Assembly: GCF_017876755.1 (NCBI RefSeq)
Contig: NZ_JAGIOO010000001.1
Span: 186,001-250,000 of the forward strand
Length of the DNA stretch: 64,000 nucleotides
From: Crossiella equi
Lineage (GTDB): Bacteria > Actinomycetota > Actinomycetes > Mycobacteriales > Pseudonocardiaceae
Reading direction: 5' to 3'
Shown here: positions 1 through 8,406 of the stretch, one piece after another
Layout of the letters: every line of letters starts with the position of its first letter
Position numbering within the stretch: position 1 is the first letter of the stretch
Made by a program: the position numbers and the translations under genes
Notes under the pieces: generated by a model
What the model was told of the DNA's origin: nothing
The model's database searches: none
What the model saw: only the letters and a program-made list of their open reading frames with translations

Positions 1-2
1 GG

Positions 3-677
3 GGGCCGGGTCCGGACTCCGACCTCTTCCGCCACGTGACCGGGCTCGCCGACGTCGAGGCCGCGCTGGCCCGGGGTGAGGCCGTGGTGCTGCCCAACCC
101 GCACCCGCTGACCTCGGTCGTCGCGGCCACCACCGCCGGGGTGGTCAACACCGCCAAGGGCCGTCCCAGTGACCAGGCGGTGGCGTTGTGGCTGGCCGAG
201 GACGGTCCGTGGCAGGAGCTGGCCGCCGTGCTGGACCTCGGTGAGCAGGGCGTGGCCTGCGCCCGGCACCTGCTGGTCGAGGAGCGGATCACCGCGCTGC
301 TCCCCGTCACCGCCGCCGCCCCGGCCTGGGTCCGGGAGGCCGCGCGGGACGGGTTCGTGCTGGTCTTCGGCTCGTGCTGGGAGCCCCTGCGGCCCCTGCT
401 GTCCCGGCCGCTGCGGGTCAGCAGCGCCAACCGCACCGGCCAGGTCCCGGTGGCCAACGCGGCCGCCGCCCGGGCGGTGTTCCCGCCGGAGGTGCACGTG
501 CTGGCCGACGGTGACGGCCTGCCCGCCACCGGCAGGCACGCCACCACCACCCTGCGGATCACCCGGGCCGGGCTGACCCACATCCGGCCGGGCGCGCAGT
601 GCCACGCCCACGGCGGTGCGGAGGCCTACCTCGCGCACCTGGCTCAGACCCGTGCCGGGGTCCGCGCCCTGAGCTGA
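3..677 (+). CDS. Sua5/YciO/YrdC-type domain protein, 5' end cut by window edge
   Basis: The frame is open to the left edge, so the true start may lie outside; GTG at 36 is an internal candidate giving 213 residues. Counting from that GTG, residues 41-47 (KGRPSDQ) match the K-x-R RNA/nucleotide-binding motif of YrdC-like domains, and residues 129-135 (SSANRTG) match the S-x-N motif. A C-terminal stretch ending in a threonine-rich strand and IRPGA is also typical. The family includes the L-threonylcarbamoyladenylate synthases of tRNA t6A formation, but this copy is divergent from the housekeeping enzyme and its substrate is open. It runs convergently into the EamA exporter gene, overlapping it by 34 bases. 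Family assignment is good; function is not established. Confidence 0.7.
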   Translation, partial: GPGPDSDLFRHVTGLADVEAALARGEAVVLPNPHPLTSVVAATTAGVVNTAKGRPSDQAVALWLAEDGPWQELAAVLDLGEQGVACARHLLVEERITALLPVTAAAPAWVREAARDGFVLVFGSCWEPLRPLLSRPLRVSSANRTGQVPVANAAAARAVFPPEVHVLADGDGLPATGRHATTTLRITRAGLTHIRPGAQCHAHGGAEAYLAHLAQTRAGVRALS

Positions 678-1513
678 GTGCTCAGCACCGCGCCGAGCAC
701 CACCGCCCCGCCCAGCAGCTGCACGGCAGTCAGGTCCTGGCCGAGCACCAGCCAGCCGAGCAGCGTGGCCACCAGCGGGCTGAGCAGGCTGAGGAAGGTC
801 ACCTCGGTCGGGGACAGCGCGCGGATGCCCCGGAACCACAGCGCGTACGCCACCGCCGCGCCGATGATCGACAGGTAGGCGTAGCCGAGCACGTTCGCGC
901 CGGTCAGCGAGGCGGGTGGCGGGCCTTCAACCAGCAGGGTGAGGGGCAACAGGAGCACACCGCCCGCCACCAGCTGCCAGCCGGTCACCGCCAGCAGCGG
1001 GGCGTCGGTGCTCCACCGCTTGGCCAGCACCACGCCCAGGGCCATCACCACCGCGCCGCCGAGGGCGGCCAGCACGCCGATCGTGTCCAGCCGGGCGTCC
1101 GGGCGCAGCACCAGCAGCGCGACCCCGGCCACGCCCGCCAGCGCGGCCAGCACCGAGCGGGTGGTCAGGCGCTGGTCGAGCAGCCCGGCGGCGAAACCCG
1201 CGACCAGCAGCGGCTGCACCGCGCCGACCGTGGCCGCCACACCGCCGGGCAGCCGGTAGGCGGCCACGAACAGCAGCGCGAAGAACACCCCGATGTTCAG
1301 CGCACCGAGCACGAACGAGCGCCACCACCAGTCCCCGCGTGGTAATCGCCTGGTCAGCGCGACGAGCAGCAGCCCTGCGGGCAGGGCGCGCAGCACCGCG
1401 GCCAGCAGCGGGCGGCCGGGCGGCAGGAGCTCGGTGGTCACCAGGTAGGTGGAGCCCCAGACGGCGGGGGCCAGCGCGGTCAGCAGGACAACACCCAATC
1501 GATTGCTTAGCAC
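644..1513 (-). CDS. EamA/DMT-family drug/metabolite exporter
   Basis: About 289 residues, almost entirely hydrophobic, with roughly ten predicted membrane helices in two EamA repeats. The first helix carries APAVWGSTY and the second repeat ends GYAYLSIIGAAVAYALW, both classical for the EamA (DUF6) fold. The reading frame continues far upstream without a stop, but hydrophobic coding begins near GTG 1513. A TACATT -10 box at 1525-1520 lies 6 bases before that codon, which supports a leaderless start there; GTG 1531 and TTG 1498 are alternatives. It is divergent from a MarR gene, with a palindrome over the start point, so it is probably the efflux target of that regulator. The substrate is unknown. 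Confidence 0.88.
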   Translation of the reverse strand: MLSNRLGVVLLTALAPAVWGSTYLVTTELLPPGRPLLAAVLRALPAGLLLVALTRRLPRGDWWWRSFVLGALNIGVFFALLFVAAYRLPGGVAATVGAVQPLLVAGFAAGLLDQRLTTRSVLAALAGVAGVALLVLRPDARLDTIGVLAALGGAVVMALGVVLAKRWSTDAPLLAVTGWQLVAGGVLLLPLTLLVEGPPPASLTGANVLGYAYLSIIGAAVAYALWFRGIRALSPTEVTFLSLLSPLVATLLGWLVLGQDLTAVQLLGGAVVLGAVLSTQLRARTPARV

Positions 1514-1517
1514 TAAG
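1506..1517. promoter_or_regulatory. Palindromic operator candidate between EamA exporter and marR
   Basis: CTTAG-CA-CTAAG is a perfect inverted repeat lying over the EamA start codon and about 40 bases before the marR start. A second CTAAG half-site occurs at 1534-1538. Position between a transporter and a divergent MarR gene is the usual arrangement for a MarR operator; binding itself is inferred. Confidence 0.55.
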
Positions 1518-1555
1518 GCAATGTATCTCACCGCTAAGACATCTAGGATGGGTGC

Positions 1556-2053
1556 GTGACAGATCACGTGGACCGAGTGCTCGCCCAGTGGGCCCGCGAA
1601 CGCCCCGACCTGGACGTCTCCCCGATGGGCATCATGGGCAGGCTCTCCCGGGCACACCGGGCCATCAGCACCGAGCTCGGCCGCACCTTCGCCCGGCACG
1701 ACCTGGACCACGCCTCCTTCGACGTGCTGGCCACCCTGCGCCGCTCCGGGCCCCCGCACCAGCTCACCCCGGCCGAGCTGATGCGCTCGGCCATGGTCAC
1801 CTCCGGCGCGATCACCCAGCGCCTGGACCGCCTGCAGTCCCGAGGTCTGGTCACCCGCACCCCCAGCCTGACCGACGGGCGGGTGGTGCACGTGCGCCTG
1901 ACCGAGGCGGGCCGGGACCTGATCGACACCGCGCTGCCCGACCACGTGGCCACCGAGGACCGCCTGCTCGCCGGACTGTCCACCGAGGACCGCGCCGAGC
2001 TGGCCGCGATACTGCGGCGACTGATGCTCTCTCTCGGCGATAACGTCGGCTGA
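1556..2053 (+). CDS. MarR-family transcriptional regulator
   Basis: 165 residues with the MarR winged-helix layout. An N-terminal dimerisation helix is followed by a recognition helix region (LTPAELMRSAMVTSGAITQR, about residues 69-88) and a wing with the typical D-G-R turn (SLTDGRVVHVRLT, about 103-115). TAGGAT at 1544-1549 is a -10 box 6 bases before the GTG, so the mRNA is probably leaderless. The stop TGA directly abuts the GTG of the glycosyltransferase, giving a two-gene operon. It probably represses itself and the divergent EamA exporter through the palindrome at 1506-1517. The ligand is not predictable from sequence. Confidence 0.9.
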   Translation: MTDHVDRVLAQWARERPDLDVSPMGIMGRLSRAHRAISTELGRTFARHDLDHASFDVLATLRRSGPPHQLTPAELMRSAMVTSGAITQRLDRLQSRGLVTRTPSLTDGRVVHVRLTEAGRDLIDTALPDHVATEDRLLAGLSTEDRAELAAILRRLMLSLGDNVG

Positions 2054-3163
2054 GTGCGCATCCTGTTCACCTTCATTGGCGGCAACGGCCACTTCCAGCC
2101 CCTCGTTCCGCTGGCCCGCGCGGCCCGGGCGGCGGGCCACACCGTCGCGGTCGCCGGGGGTGCCGGGATGCGGGCGACCGTCGAGGCGGCCGGGTTCACC
2201 GCCTTCCCCATCGGCACCGCCCGCGCCCCCGGCCAGGGCATGCTCGGCCCACTGGTACCGCTCGACCCGGCCAAGGAGGACCGCGACCTCCGCGAGGGCT
2301 TCGCCCGGACCGGGGCCGCCGAGCACGCCGCCGCTCTGCTCACCCTCGGCCGGGACTGGAAACCGGACCTGCTGGTGCGCGACGAGGTCGACTTCGGCGC
2401 CGCGGTCGCGGCCGAGGTGCTCGGTGTGCGCTGTGTGTCGGTGGTCGACATCATCGCGGGCGGTTTCCTGCGCCCCGCGGTCATCGCCGAACCGCTGCAC
2501 GAGCTGCGGGCGGCACACGGCCTGCCCGCCGACCCCGGCCTGGCCATGCTGCACCGGGGCGGGGTGCTGTCGCCGGTGCCCGCGCGCTACCGCGACCCGG
2601 CCGACCCGCTGCCCGAACACACCGGCTACTTCCGCCCGTGCACGGCCCGCCGCGAGCCCCCGCGCGAGCGGCCGGGGATCTACTTCACCCTGGGCACGAT
2701 CTTCAACCGCGAGTCCGGGGACCTGTTCACCCGTGTGCTGACCGGCCTGCGCGAGCTGCCCGCCGACATCGTGGTCACCGTCGGCCGCCACCTCGACCCC
2801 GCCGACCTCGGCCCACAGCCCGCGCACGTGCGGATCGAGCGGTACCTGCCGCAGGAGGAGGTGTTGCCCGGCTGCGACCTGGTCGTCTCGCACGGCGGTT
2901 CCGGCAGCGTGACCGGCGCCCTGGCCCACGGCCTGCCGCTGCTCGTGCTGCCGTTGGGCGCCGACCAGCCCGGCAACGCCCGCCGTTGCACCGCCCTGGG
3001 CGTGGGCCACACCCTCGACCCGGTCACCACGACCCCCGACCAGGTGCACACCGCCGCGGCGACGCTGCTGGCCGACCCGGAACCCGCCCGGCTGGCCCGC
3101 GAGCTGGCCGTGGAGATCGCCGCCCTGCCCGATCCGGCGGACGTGCTCGCCACGCTCGGCTGA
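2054..3163 (+). CDS. GT-B glycosyltransferase, MGT/UGT (GT1) type
   Basis: 369 residues. The N-terminal Rossmann half opens with ILFTFIGGNGHFQPLVPLA, the acceptor-side motif of macrolide-type glycosyltransferases. The C-terminal half carries SHGGSGSVTGALAHGLP and then PLGADQPGNARR, which is the nucleotide-sugar binding signature of GT1 enzymes. Such enzymes transfer an activated sugar to a small hydrophobic acceptor, often an antibiotic or other xenobiotic. The zero-base gap after marR and the neighbouring exporter suggest an inducible detoxification module (glycosylate and export). No sugar-biosynthesis or polyketide genes are nearby, so a role inside a biosynthetic cluster is unlikely. Confidence 0.88.
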   Translation: MRILFTFIGGNGHFQPLVPLARAARAAGHTVAVAGGAGMRATVEAAGFTAFPIGTARAPGQGMLGPLVPLDPAKEDRDLREGFARTGAAEHAAALLTLGRDWKPDLLVRDEVDFGAAVAAEVLGVRCVSVVDIIAGGFLRPAVIAEPLHELRAAHGLPADPGLAMLHRGGVLSPVPARYRDPADPLPEHTGYFRPCTARREPPRERPGIYFTLGTIFNRESGDLFTRVLTGLRELPADIVVTVGRHLDPADLGPQPAHVRIERYLPQEEVLPGCDLVVSHGGSGSVTGALAHGLPLLVLPLGADQPGNARRCTALGVGHTLDPVTTTPDQVHTAAATLLADPEPARLARELAVEIAALPDPADVLATLG

Positions 3164-3236
3164 TTCAGCCCGCGTCCGGTGTCGATTTCGGGCAGGCTCC
3201 TTCGTCGGTGGTCCGAGTGCCGAGGAAAGGGAAGCC

Positions 3237-3731
3237 ATGACGATCGAACCGAGCATCACCACCCGCCCCGCCCAGCCCTACCTCGGGCTGACCAAGACCA
3301 TCACCATGACCACCTTCCACCTGGTCGCGGACCGGATCGGGGAGATCATCGGGGTGCTGGGCGAGCAGGGGCAGGCACCGGCGGGTGGGCCGTTCTTCCG
3401 GTACCACGTGATCGACATGGCCAACGAGCTGGTGGTCGAGGTCGGGGTGCCCACGGCCGAGCCGCCGCGTGCCGAGGGTGGGTTCGTCCCGGCGGAGCTG
3501 CCCGCCGGGCGGTACGTGACGGTGCTGCACCACGGCCACCCCGACCAGCTGCACAACACGATCGCCGGGCTGTTGGCCTGGGCGCGGGGCCAGGGCCTGG
3601 AGTTCGACATGCACACCTCGCCGAAGGGCGAGCACTGGGCCAGCCGCGTCGAGACCTACCTGACCGACCCCCGGGTCGAGCCGGACATGGCCAACTGGAC
3701 GACCGAGCTGGCGTTCAAGCTCGCGGACTGA
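3237..3731 (+). CDS. GyrI-like small-molecule-binding (SRPBCC-fold) protein
   Basis: 164 residues and a good ribosome site (GAGGAAAGGG) 5 bases before the ATG. The chain resembles the stand-alone GyrI/AraC effector-binding (SHV) fold: an early FHLVADRIGEIIGVLGE helix, a central FVPAELPAGRYVTVLHHG strand pair with the conserved P-A-G-R-Y turn, and a C-terminal strand. No DNA-binding domain is attached. Members of the fold bind small organic cations or act as gyrase modulators or hydrolases. It lies downstream of the glycosyltransferase with a 73-base gap and points away from the nitroreductase. Function beyond ligand binding is not predictable. Confidence 0.75.
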   Translation: MTIEPSITTRPAQPYLGLTKTITMTTFHLVADRIGEIIGVLGEQGQAPAGGPFFRYHVIDMANELVVEVGVPTAEPPRAEGGFVPAELPAGRYVTVLHHGHPDQLHNTIAGLLAWARGQGLEFDMHTSPKGEHWASRVETYLTDPRVEPDMANWTTELAFKLAD

Positions 3732-3766
3732 GAAGCCCGTGCCGACCTGGATCCCGGTGCGCCGGG

Positions 3767-4429
3767 CTACCCGAGGAACGTGACCGTCTCGCCCAGCGGC
3801 GCCCGGCCCGTGCGGGGCTGGCGCTGGGCCACGTCCTCGTAGCCGATCGACATGCCGCAGAACAGCATCAGCTCCGCCGGTGGCGTGACGATCTCGGCGA
3901 CGCTCCGGTGGTACTTGGCCCAGGCCATCTGCGGGCAGCTGTGCAGGCCCTCGGCGCGCAGCAGCAGCATGACCGTCTGCAGGAACATCCCCGCGTCCGC
4001 CCACTGCGGCGAGCCCATGCCCCGGTCGAGGTAGCAGAACAGGGCGGCCGGGGCGCCGAAGCAGTCCCAGTTGGCGACCGCCGCGCGCTGGCGGGCCACC
4101 CAGTCCTCGCGGGTGATGCCCAATGCGCCGTAGCGCTGCGCGCCGAAGGCCGAGCGGCGTTCGCGGTAGGGCGAGGCCAGCTCGGGCGGGTACTGCTGGT
4201 ATTCCGGCTCGTCCCAGGCGTCCTCGGCGGCGATGCGCTCGTGCACGCGCTTCTTCAGCTCGGCCAGGGGGCCGCCGGTGAGCACGTAGGCGTGCCAGGG
4301 CTGGATGTTCGACCCCGACGGCGCCCAGGCCGCGCCCGCGAGCACCCGTTCCAGGACCTCGTGCGGTACCGGCTCGCTGGTGAACCCGCGTACCGCCTGG
4401 CGGCTCCGGACCGCCTCGTAGACCTCCAC
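3767..4429 (-). CDS. Nitroreductase-family FMN oxidoreductase
   Basis: 220 residues. The N-terminal SRQAVRGFTSEPVP and APSGSNIQPWHAYVL segments are the FMN phosphate and isoalloxazine contacts of the nitroreductase fold. The C-terminal GYEDVAQRQPRTGRAPLGE contains the usual conserved C-terminal Arg loop. The family reduces nitroaromatics, quinones or flavin-like compounds with NAD(P)H. A perfect 24-base palindrome lies 34 bases before the start and a marR gene follows upstream on the same strand, so induction by an electrophile sensed by that regulator is plausible. Confidence 0.88.
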   Translation of the reverse strand: MEVYEAVRSRQAVRGFTSEPVPHEVLERVLAGAAWAPSGSNIQPWHAYVLTGGPLAELKKRVHERIAAEDAWDEPEYQQYPPELASPYRERRSAFGAQRYGALGITREDWVARQRAAVANWDCFGAPAALFCYLDRGMGSPQWADAGMFLQTVMLLLRAEGLHSCPQMAWAKYHRSVAEIVTPPAELMLFCGMSIGYEDVAQRQPRTGRAPLGETVTFLG

Positions 4430-4463
4430 GACGCCTCCCCGATCCCCGAATAGCTCTCACTTG

Positions 4464-4487
4464 AGATGGTATCGATCGATACCATCT
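4464..4487. promoter_or_regulatory. Perfect 24-bp palindrome, operator candidate for the nitroreductase gene
   Basis: The central 20 bases read ATGGTATCGATCGATACCAT, and one further G/C and one A/T pair extend the symmetry on each side. It sits between the nitroreductase start (4429) and the stop of the same-strand marR gene (4527). Symmetry without any mismatch and no T-tract favour a protein-binding site over a terminator. The cognate regulator may be the adjacent MarR, but a distant one is equally possible. Confidence 0.6.
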
Positions 4488-4526
4488 GGCGACAGGGTTC
4501 GCCCGGGTGAGCGTGGCCACCGCGGC

Positions 4527-4982
4527 CTACTCCCCGGCGGGGTGGGCGAACCGGGTCAGCAGCGCCGTCAGCTGCGCGTGCTCTTCCGGCGTCAGGTCCG
4601 CGGCCAGGCGGGCGGCCAGCGGAGGGGCGGCCTCGTGCGCGGCGTCGAAGAGCGCAAGCCCGGCGGTCGTGATCTCCACCGCCCGCGCCCGCCGGTCACC
4701 CGGCACCGGCCTGCGCACGGCCAGGCCCTTGCGCTCCAGGTCGTCGACCACACGCATGATCCCGGCCTTGTCCGACCCGGTGGCCGCCACCAGGTCCTTC
4801 TGCGTGGTCGGTCCGTGGTTGACCAGCTCCAGCAGCACCGCGAAGTGCCGCATCTCCACGCCCAGCGGGCGTAGCGCCTCGCCCATCACCGCCGCCGCGT
4901 GCCAGTGCGCCTTGCGCAGCAACAGACCCAGGGCGAACGGCGAGGTGTCGCCGGGGCGGTCGGTGGCGCGGGGGACGGCCAT
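4527..4982 (-). CDS. MarR-family transcriptional regulator
   Basis: 151 residues with the MarR winged helix. The recognition region is TTQKDLVAATGSDKAGIMRV (about residues 59-78), followed by a wing with PGDRRARAVEIT (about 95-106). It is transcribed away from the ABC exporter genes (start 5063), leaving an 80-base divergent promoter region, and towards the nitroreductase. Either neighbour could be its target. The sequence alone does not reveal the ligand. Confidence 0.9.
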   Translation of the reverse strand: MAVPRATDRPGDTSPFALGLLLRKAHWHAAAVMGEALRPLGVEMRHFAVLLELVNHGPTTQKDLVAATGSDKAGIMRVVDDLERKGLAVRRPVPGDRRARAVEITTAGLALFDAAHEAAPPLAARLAADLTPEEHAQLTALLTRFAHPAGE

Positions 4983-5062
4983 GCCGCCAGCTTACGGTCG
5001 ACGGTCCCAATCGAGACCAACCCGACGCGCGGCCCGCACCTGCCAGGTGGATCATTCCGCGC

Positions 5063-5971
5063 ATGCACGACGTCGCGATCGACATCGACGCCCTCACCAA
5101 GGACTACGGCAGGCGGCGCGCCCTGGACGCGCTGACGCTGCGCATCCGCACCGGTGAGGTGTTCGGCTTCCTGGGCCCCAACGGGGCGGGCAAGACCACC
5201 ACCATCCGCATCCTGCTGGACCTGCTGCGCCCGACCTCGGGCAGCGCGCGGATCCTGGGCCTGGACGTGCGGCGGCAGGCCATGGCCGTGCACTCGCGCC
5301 TGGCCTACGTGCCCGGCGACGTGGCGCTGTGGCCGCAGCTGACCGGCGGGCAGGCCGTCGACGCGCTGCTGGCCCTGCACGGCCACCGCGCCGACCCGGC
5401 CGTGCGTGCCGAGCTGCTGGACCGGTTCCAGCTGGACCCGACCCAGCGCTGCCGCACCTACTCCAAGGGCAACCGGCAGAAGGTCGCCCTGGTCGCCGCG
5501 TTCGCCGCCCAGTCCGAGCTGCTCATCCTGGACGAGCCGACCTCCGGCCTGGACCCGCTGATGGGCGAGACCTTCCGCGACTGCGTCCGCGAGGCCCGCG
5601 CGCAGGGCCGCACGCTGTTCCTGTCCTCGCACATCCTCGGCGAGGTCGAGTCCATCTGCGACCGCGTGGGCGTGCTGCGCGCGGGCAAGCTCGTCGACCA
5701 CGGCACCCTCGACGAGCTGCGCCACCTCTCCGCCTACACCGTGCGGGCCGAGCTCGCCCGGCCCGTCGAGCTGGCCGGTCTGCCCGGGGTCAGCGACGCC
5801 GAGCTGACCGACCTGGGCGAGGGCAGGCACCGGCTGACCTGCCGCGCCCAGCCCGGCCGGATGGACGAGCTGCTCACCGCCCTGGCCGGGGCCGGGGTGC
5901 ACACCCTGACCTCGCGCCCGCCGACCCTGGAGGAGCTGTTCCTCGGCTACTACACCGAGGAGCGCGCGTGA
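5063..5971 (+). CDS. ABC exporter ATP-binding protein
   Basis: 302 residues. Walker A is GPNGAGKTTT near residues 38-47, the signature loop is the variant YSKGNRQK, Walker B is LLILDEPTSGLDP, and the switch histidine lies in LFLSSH. The C-terminal 90 residues form the extra domain seen in DrrA/TnrB2-type antibiotic exporters. The stop overlaps the start of the permease gene by 4 bases (GTGA), so the two are co-translated. A marR gene is divergent, suggesting regulated efflux. Confidence 0.93.
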   Translation: MHDVAIDIDALTKDYGRRRALDALTLRIRTGEVFGFLGPNGAGKTTTIRILLDLLRPTSGSARILGLDVRRQAMAVHSRLAYVPGDVALWPQLTGGQAVDALLALHGHRADPAVRAELLDRFQLDPTQRCRTYSKGNRQKVALVAAFAAQSELLILDEPTSGLDPLMGETFRDCVREARAQGRTLFLSSHILGEVESICDRVGVLRAGKLVDHGTLDELRHLSAYTVRAELARPVELAGLPGVSDAELTDLGEGRHRLTCRAQPGRMDELLTALAGAGVHTLTSRPPTLEELFLGYYTEERA

Positions 5972-7548
5972 CCGGCCTGCTGCTGCGCCTGACCCTGCGC
6001 CGCGTGTGGCTGCGCACGCTGGGCTGGGGCGCGGCCATCGCGGTGCTCATGGTGGTCGGCATCGCCGCCTACCAGGAGGCCTTCCCCGACCCCGCCCAGC
6101 GCGAGGCCGCCATCGCCGCGCTGGCCAGCCAGCCCGCCCTGCACGCCACGCTCGGCCCGCCCGGGGACATCGGCAGCCTCGGCGGGTTCGTCACCTGGCG
6201 CATGGGCCAGTTCGAGTGCACGGTCATCTCCCTGTTCGCCCTGCTCACGCTCGCACTGCTGACCAGGGGTGATGAGGAGGTCGGCCTGCGCGAGGCGGTG
6301 TGGGCGGGCTCGGTGCGCCGCACCACGCCCCTGCTGGCCGCACTGGTCGTGGTCGGGCTCGGCGTGCTGCTGCTCGGTGGGGTGATCACCGCGGTGATGC
6401 TCGTGGAAGGCACCCCCGCCCGGGGTGCGGTGCTGCTGGGCGCGGCCTGCGCCGGGGCCGGGCTGGCCCACCTCGGCGCGGCCGCGGTGATCGCCCAGCT
6501 GGCCACCACCCGGCGTGCGGTCTCCGGCCTGACCGGCGCGGTGATCGCGGTCGGCTTCGTGCTGCGCTCCCTGGCCGATGCCAGCGCGGACGTGGACTGG
6601 CTGCGCTGGCTCAGCCCGCTCGGCTGGGCCCAGCACGTGGACGCCTACACCGCGGACCGGGTGTGGCCGCTGACGCTGCTGCTGGGCGTCTTCCTGGTCA
6701 CCGCCGGGGCCGGGCTGTGGCTGGAGTCCCGCCGCGACCTCGGCGCCGGGCTGCTGCACGCCCGTCCCGGGCCTGCCGGTTCCCGTTCCCTGCGCACGAT
6801 CGAGCTGCTCACCCTGCGTCTGCACACCGGTCTCGTCCTCGGCTGGACGGTCGGCCTGGCGGTGCTCGGCGGGTCGATCGGCGCGCTGGTCGACGGCATC
6901 TCCTCGGTGCTGGGGGACAACCCGCGGCTGTCGGCGATGCTGGCCGCGGCCGCCGGGGGCGAACCCCGGTTCGCCGAGGGCTTCCTGGCCACGATCTTCC
7001 AGATCATCACCCTGCTGGTCACCGTGGTCGCGGTGCAGGGCGTGGTCAGCGCCCGCGAGCAGGAGCGCGACGGGGTGGCCGAGGTGCTGCTGGCCCGCCG
7101 CCTGCCCCGCGCCCGCTGGCTCGGCGCGCACCTGCTCACCGGACTGCTGGCCGCGACGCTGGTGGCGGTGGTGACCGGGGCGGTGACCGCCCTGTCCTGG
7201 TGGGCGGTTGGCGGCCACGGCACCGGCGTCCTCATCGGCACCAGCCTGAACGCGCTGCCCGCGGTCGCGGTCTTCGCCGCGCTGGCGGTGCTGCTGCTGG
7301 CGGTCGCGCCGCGCCTGGCCGTCCCGGTGGGCACCATGCTGCCGCTGGCCGGGTTCGCACTCTCGCTGTTCGGGCCCATGGCCGGGCTGCCGGACTGGCT
7401 GGTGTCGGTCTCCCCGTTCCGGCACCTGGCCCCGATGCCCGCCGAGCCCTTCGACGCCCCGGCCGCACTGGGCCTGCTGGCGGTCGCGGCGGTGCTGACC
7501 GCGGCCGGGCTGGTCCTGATCGGCAGGCGCGATCTGCGGATCGGCTGA
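5968..7548 (+). CDS. ABC-2 type exporter permease (TnrB3-like)
   Basis: 526 residues with about twelve hydrophobic helices in two similar halves, the length and layout of COG3559 polyketide-antibiotic exporters. The two halves each contain a REQERDGVAEVLLARRLPR-like or DEEVGLREAVWAG-like cytoplasmic loop followed by paired helices, suggesting an internal duplication. The start GTG overlaps the stop of the ATP-binding gene. The pair should form a membrane exporter; such pairs often give tolerance to polyether or macrolide compounds. No biosynthetic genes accompany it. Confidence 0.9.
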   Translation: MTGLLLRLTLRRVWLRTLGWGAAIAVLMVVGIAAYQEAFPDPAQREAAIAALASQPALHATLGPPGDIGSLGGFVTWRMGQFECTVISLFALLTLALLTRGDEEVGLREAVWAGSVRRTTPLLAALVVVGLGVLLLGGVITAVMLVEGTPARGAVLLGAACAGAGLAHLGAAAVIAQLATTRRAVSGLTGAVIAVGFVLRSLADASADVDWLRWLSPLGWAQHVDAYTADRVWPLTLLLGVFLVTAGAGLWLESRRDLGAGLLHARPGPAGSRSLRTIELLTLRLHTGLVLGWTVGLAVLGGSIGALVDGISSVLGDNPRLSAMLAAAAGGEPRFAEGFLATIFQIITLLVTVVAVQGVVSAREQERDGVAEVLLARRLPRARWLGAHLLTGLLAATLVAVVTGAVTALSWWAVGGHGTGVLIGTSLNALPAVAVFAALAVLLLAVAPRLAVPVGTMLPLAGFALSLFGPMAGLPDWLVSVSPFRHLAPMPAEPFDAPAALGLLAVAAVLTAAGLVLIGRRDLRIG

Positions 7549-7578
7549 CATCCCGTTGAGTACCGGCGGACCGGCCGG

Positions 7579-7788
7579 TCAGCGCAGGTCGCGGAAACCC
7601 GCGTGGTCCTCGACCTCCATCAGGTTGACCACCTTGCGCACGCTCGCCGTCCAGAGGTCCACGAACGCCGGGCGCTGGCCACCGGCCTCGCGCAGCTGCC
7701 ACTGGGTACCGCTGTTGTTGATCATCTGATCAAAGCCAGCCGAGTGGCGGGTGGGCACGGCGAGGCCAGTTGCGTGACTCTTGATCAT
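7579..7788 (-). CDS. Small hypothetical protein (69 residues)
   Basis: ATG at 7788 has GGAG 7 bases upstream; a GTG at 7806 in the same frame is less well placed. The protein is charged and soluble, with the C-terminal segment FVDLWTASVRKVVNLMEVED and a terminal FRDLR. Third-position GC is high in the C-terminal half but lower near the start. I do not recognise the family. It lies alone between the ABC permease and the jelly-roll gene, and the opposite strand offers only a weak overlapping frame. Confidence 0.45.
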   Translation of the reverse strand: MIKSHATGLAVPTRHSAGFDQMINNSGTQWQLREAGGQRPAFVDLWTASVRKVVNLMEVEDHAGFRDLR

Positions 7789-7863
7789 CGGCCATCTCCG
7801 GTTCACCTCGCAGTCGTCTCATCCCTGCACAATCCCGCGCGTTCCCGACCCAGGAGGCAAGCG

Positions 7864-8406
7864 GTGACCACACCGGTCAACCTCATCACCAACGGCGACG
7901 CGGAATCCGGCTCCGGTGGCGGTGGCGAACCCACCCCGACCGTGCCGGGCTGGCACACCGTCGAGGGCGCACCCGCCCTCATCCGCTACAGCACCGGCGG
8001 CGGCTACCCCACCGCGACCAGCCCCGGACCCGCCGACCGGGGCGCGCAGTTCTTCGGGGGCGGCACCAGCCCCCGCACCCGCCTCGTGCAGACCGTCCGG
8101 CTGCCCCAAGGCAGCCGCTTCACGCTGCGCGGCTGGCTCGGCGGCTACGCCCTCCAGCAGGACGGCGCCCGCCTGTCGGTGGAGTTCCTCAACGCCTCCG
8201 GCTACCCGCTCGGTGTCGCCGTGCTCGGCCCGGTCACCGCGCAGGAGCGGAGCTCGGGCACCGGCCTGGTCGAACGCTCCGCCACCGGCCCGGTCCCGCC
8301 GGGCAGCACCCACGCCCGCGTCACGCTGCTGCTCACCCGCTCCGGCGGCGGCAGCTCCAACGACGGGTACGCCGACAACCTCAGCCTGACCGTGGGAGAC
8401 CGCTGA
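7864..8406 (+). CDS. Jelly-roll (carbohydrate-binding-like) protein coupled to PhoD
   Basis: 180 residues from GTG with AGGAGG 7 bases upstream. It opens with NLITNGDAESG, the start signature of the galactose-binding-like beta-sandwich seen in DUF642 and choice-of-anchor domains, and ends with a typical DGYADNLSLTV final strand. Unlike most relatives it has no visible signal peptide. The stop codon overlaps the ATG of the phosphatase gene (TGATG), so the two are translated together. It may be a binding partner of PhoD. Carbohydrate binding is only a fold-level guess. Confidence 0.7.
   Translation: MTTPVNLITNGDAESGSGGGGEPTPTVPGWHTVEGAPALIRYSTGGGYPTATSPGPADRGAQFFGGGTSPRTRLVQTVRLPQGSRFTLRGWLGGYALQQDGARLSVEFLNASGYPLGVAVLGPVTAQERSSGTGLVERSATGPVPPGSTHARVTLLLTRSGGGSSNDGYADNLSLTVGDR

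Noticed and set aside
644-3262. 872-residue minus-strand frame covering marR and the glycosyltransferase
   Set aside because: Only the C-terminal 290 residues look like protein (EamA). The rest is low-complexity Gln/Gly/Ala/Arg sequence antisense to two well-recognised genes.
1-7548. Antibiotic biosynthesis cluster (glycosyltransferase, nitroreductase, TnrB-like exporter)
   Set aside because: There are no polyketide, peptide synthetase, terpene or sugar-biosynthesis genes, and each set has its own MarR control. Detoxification is the simpler reading.
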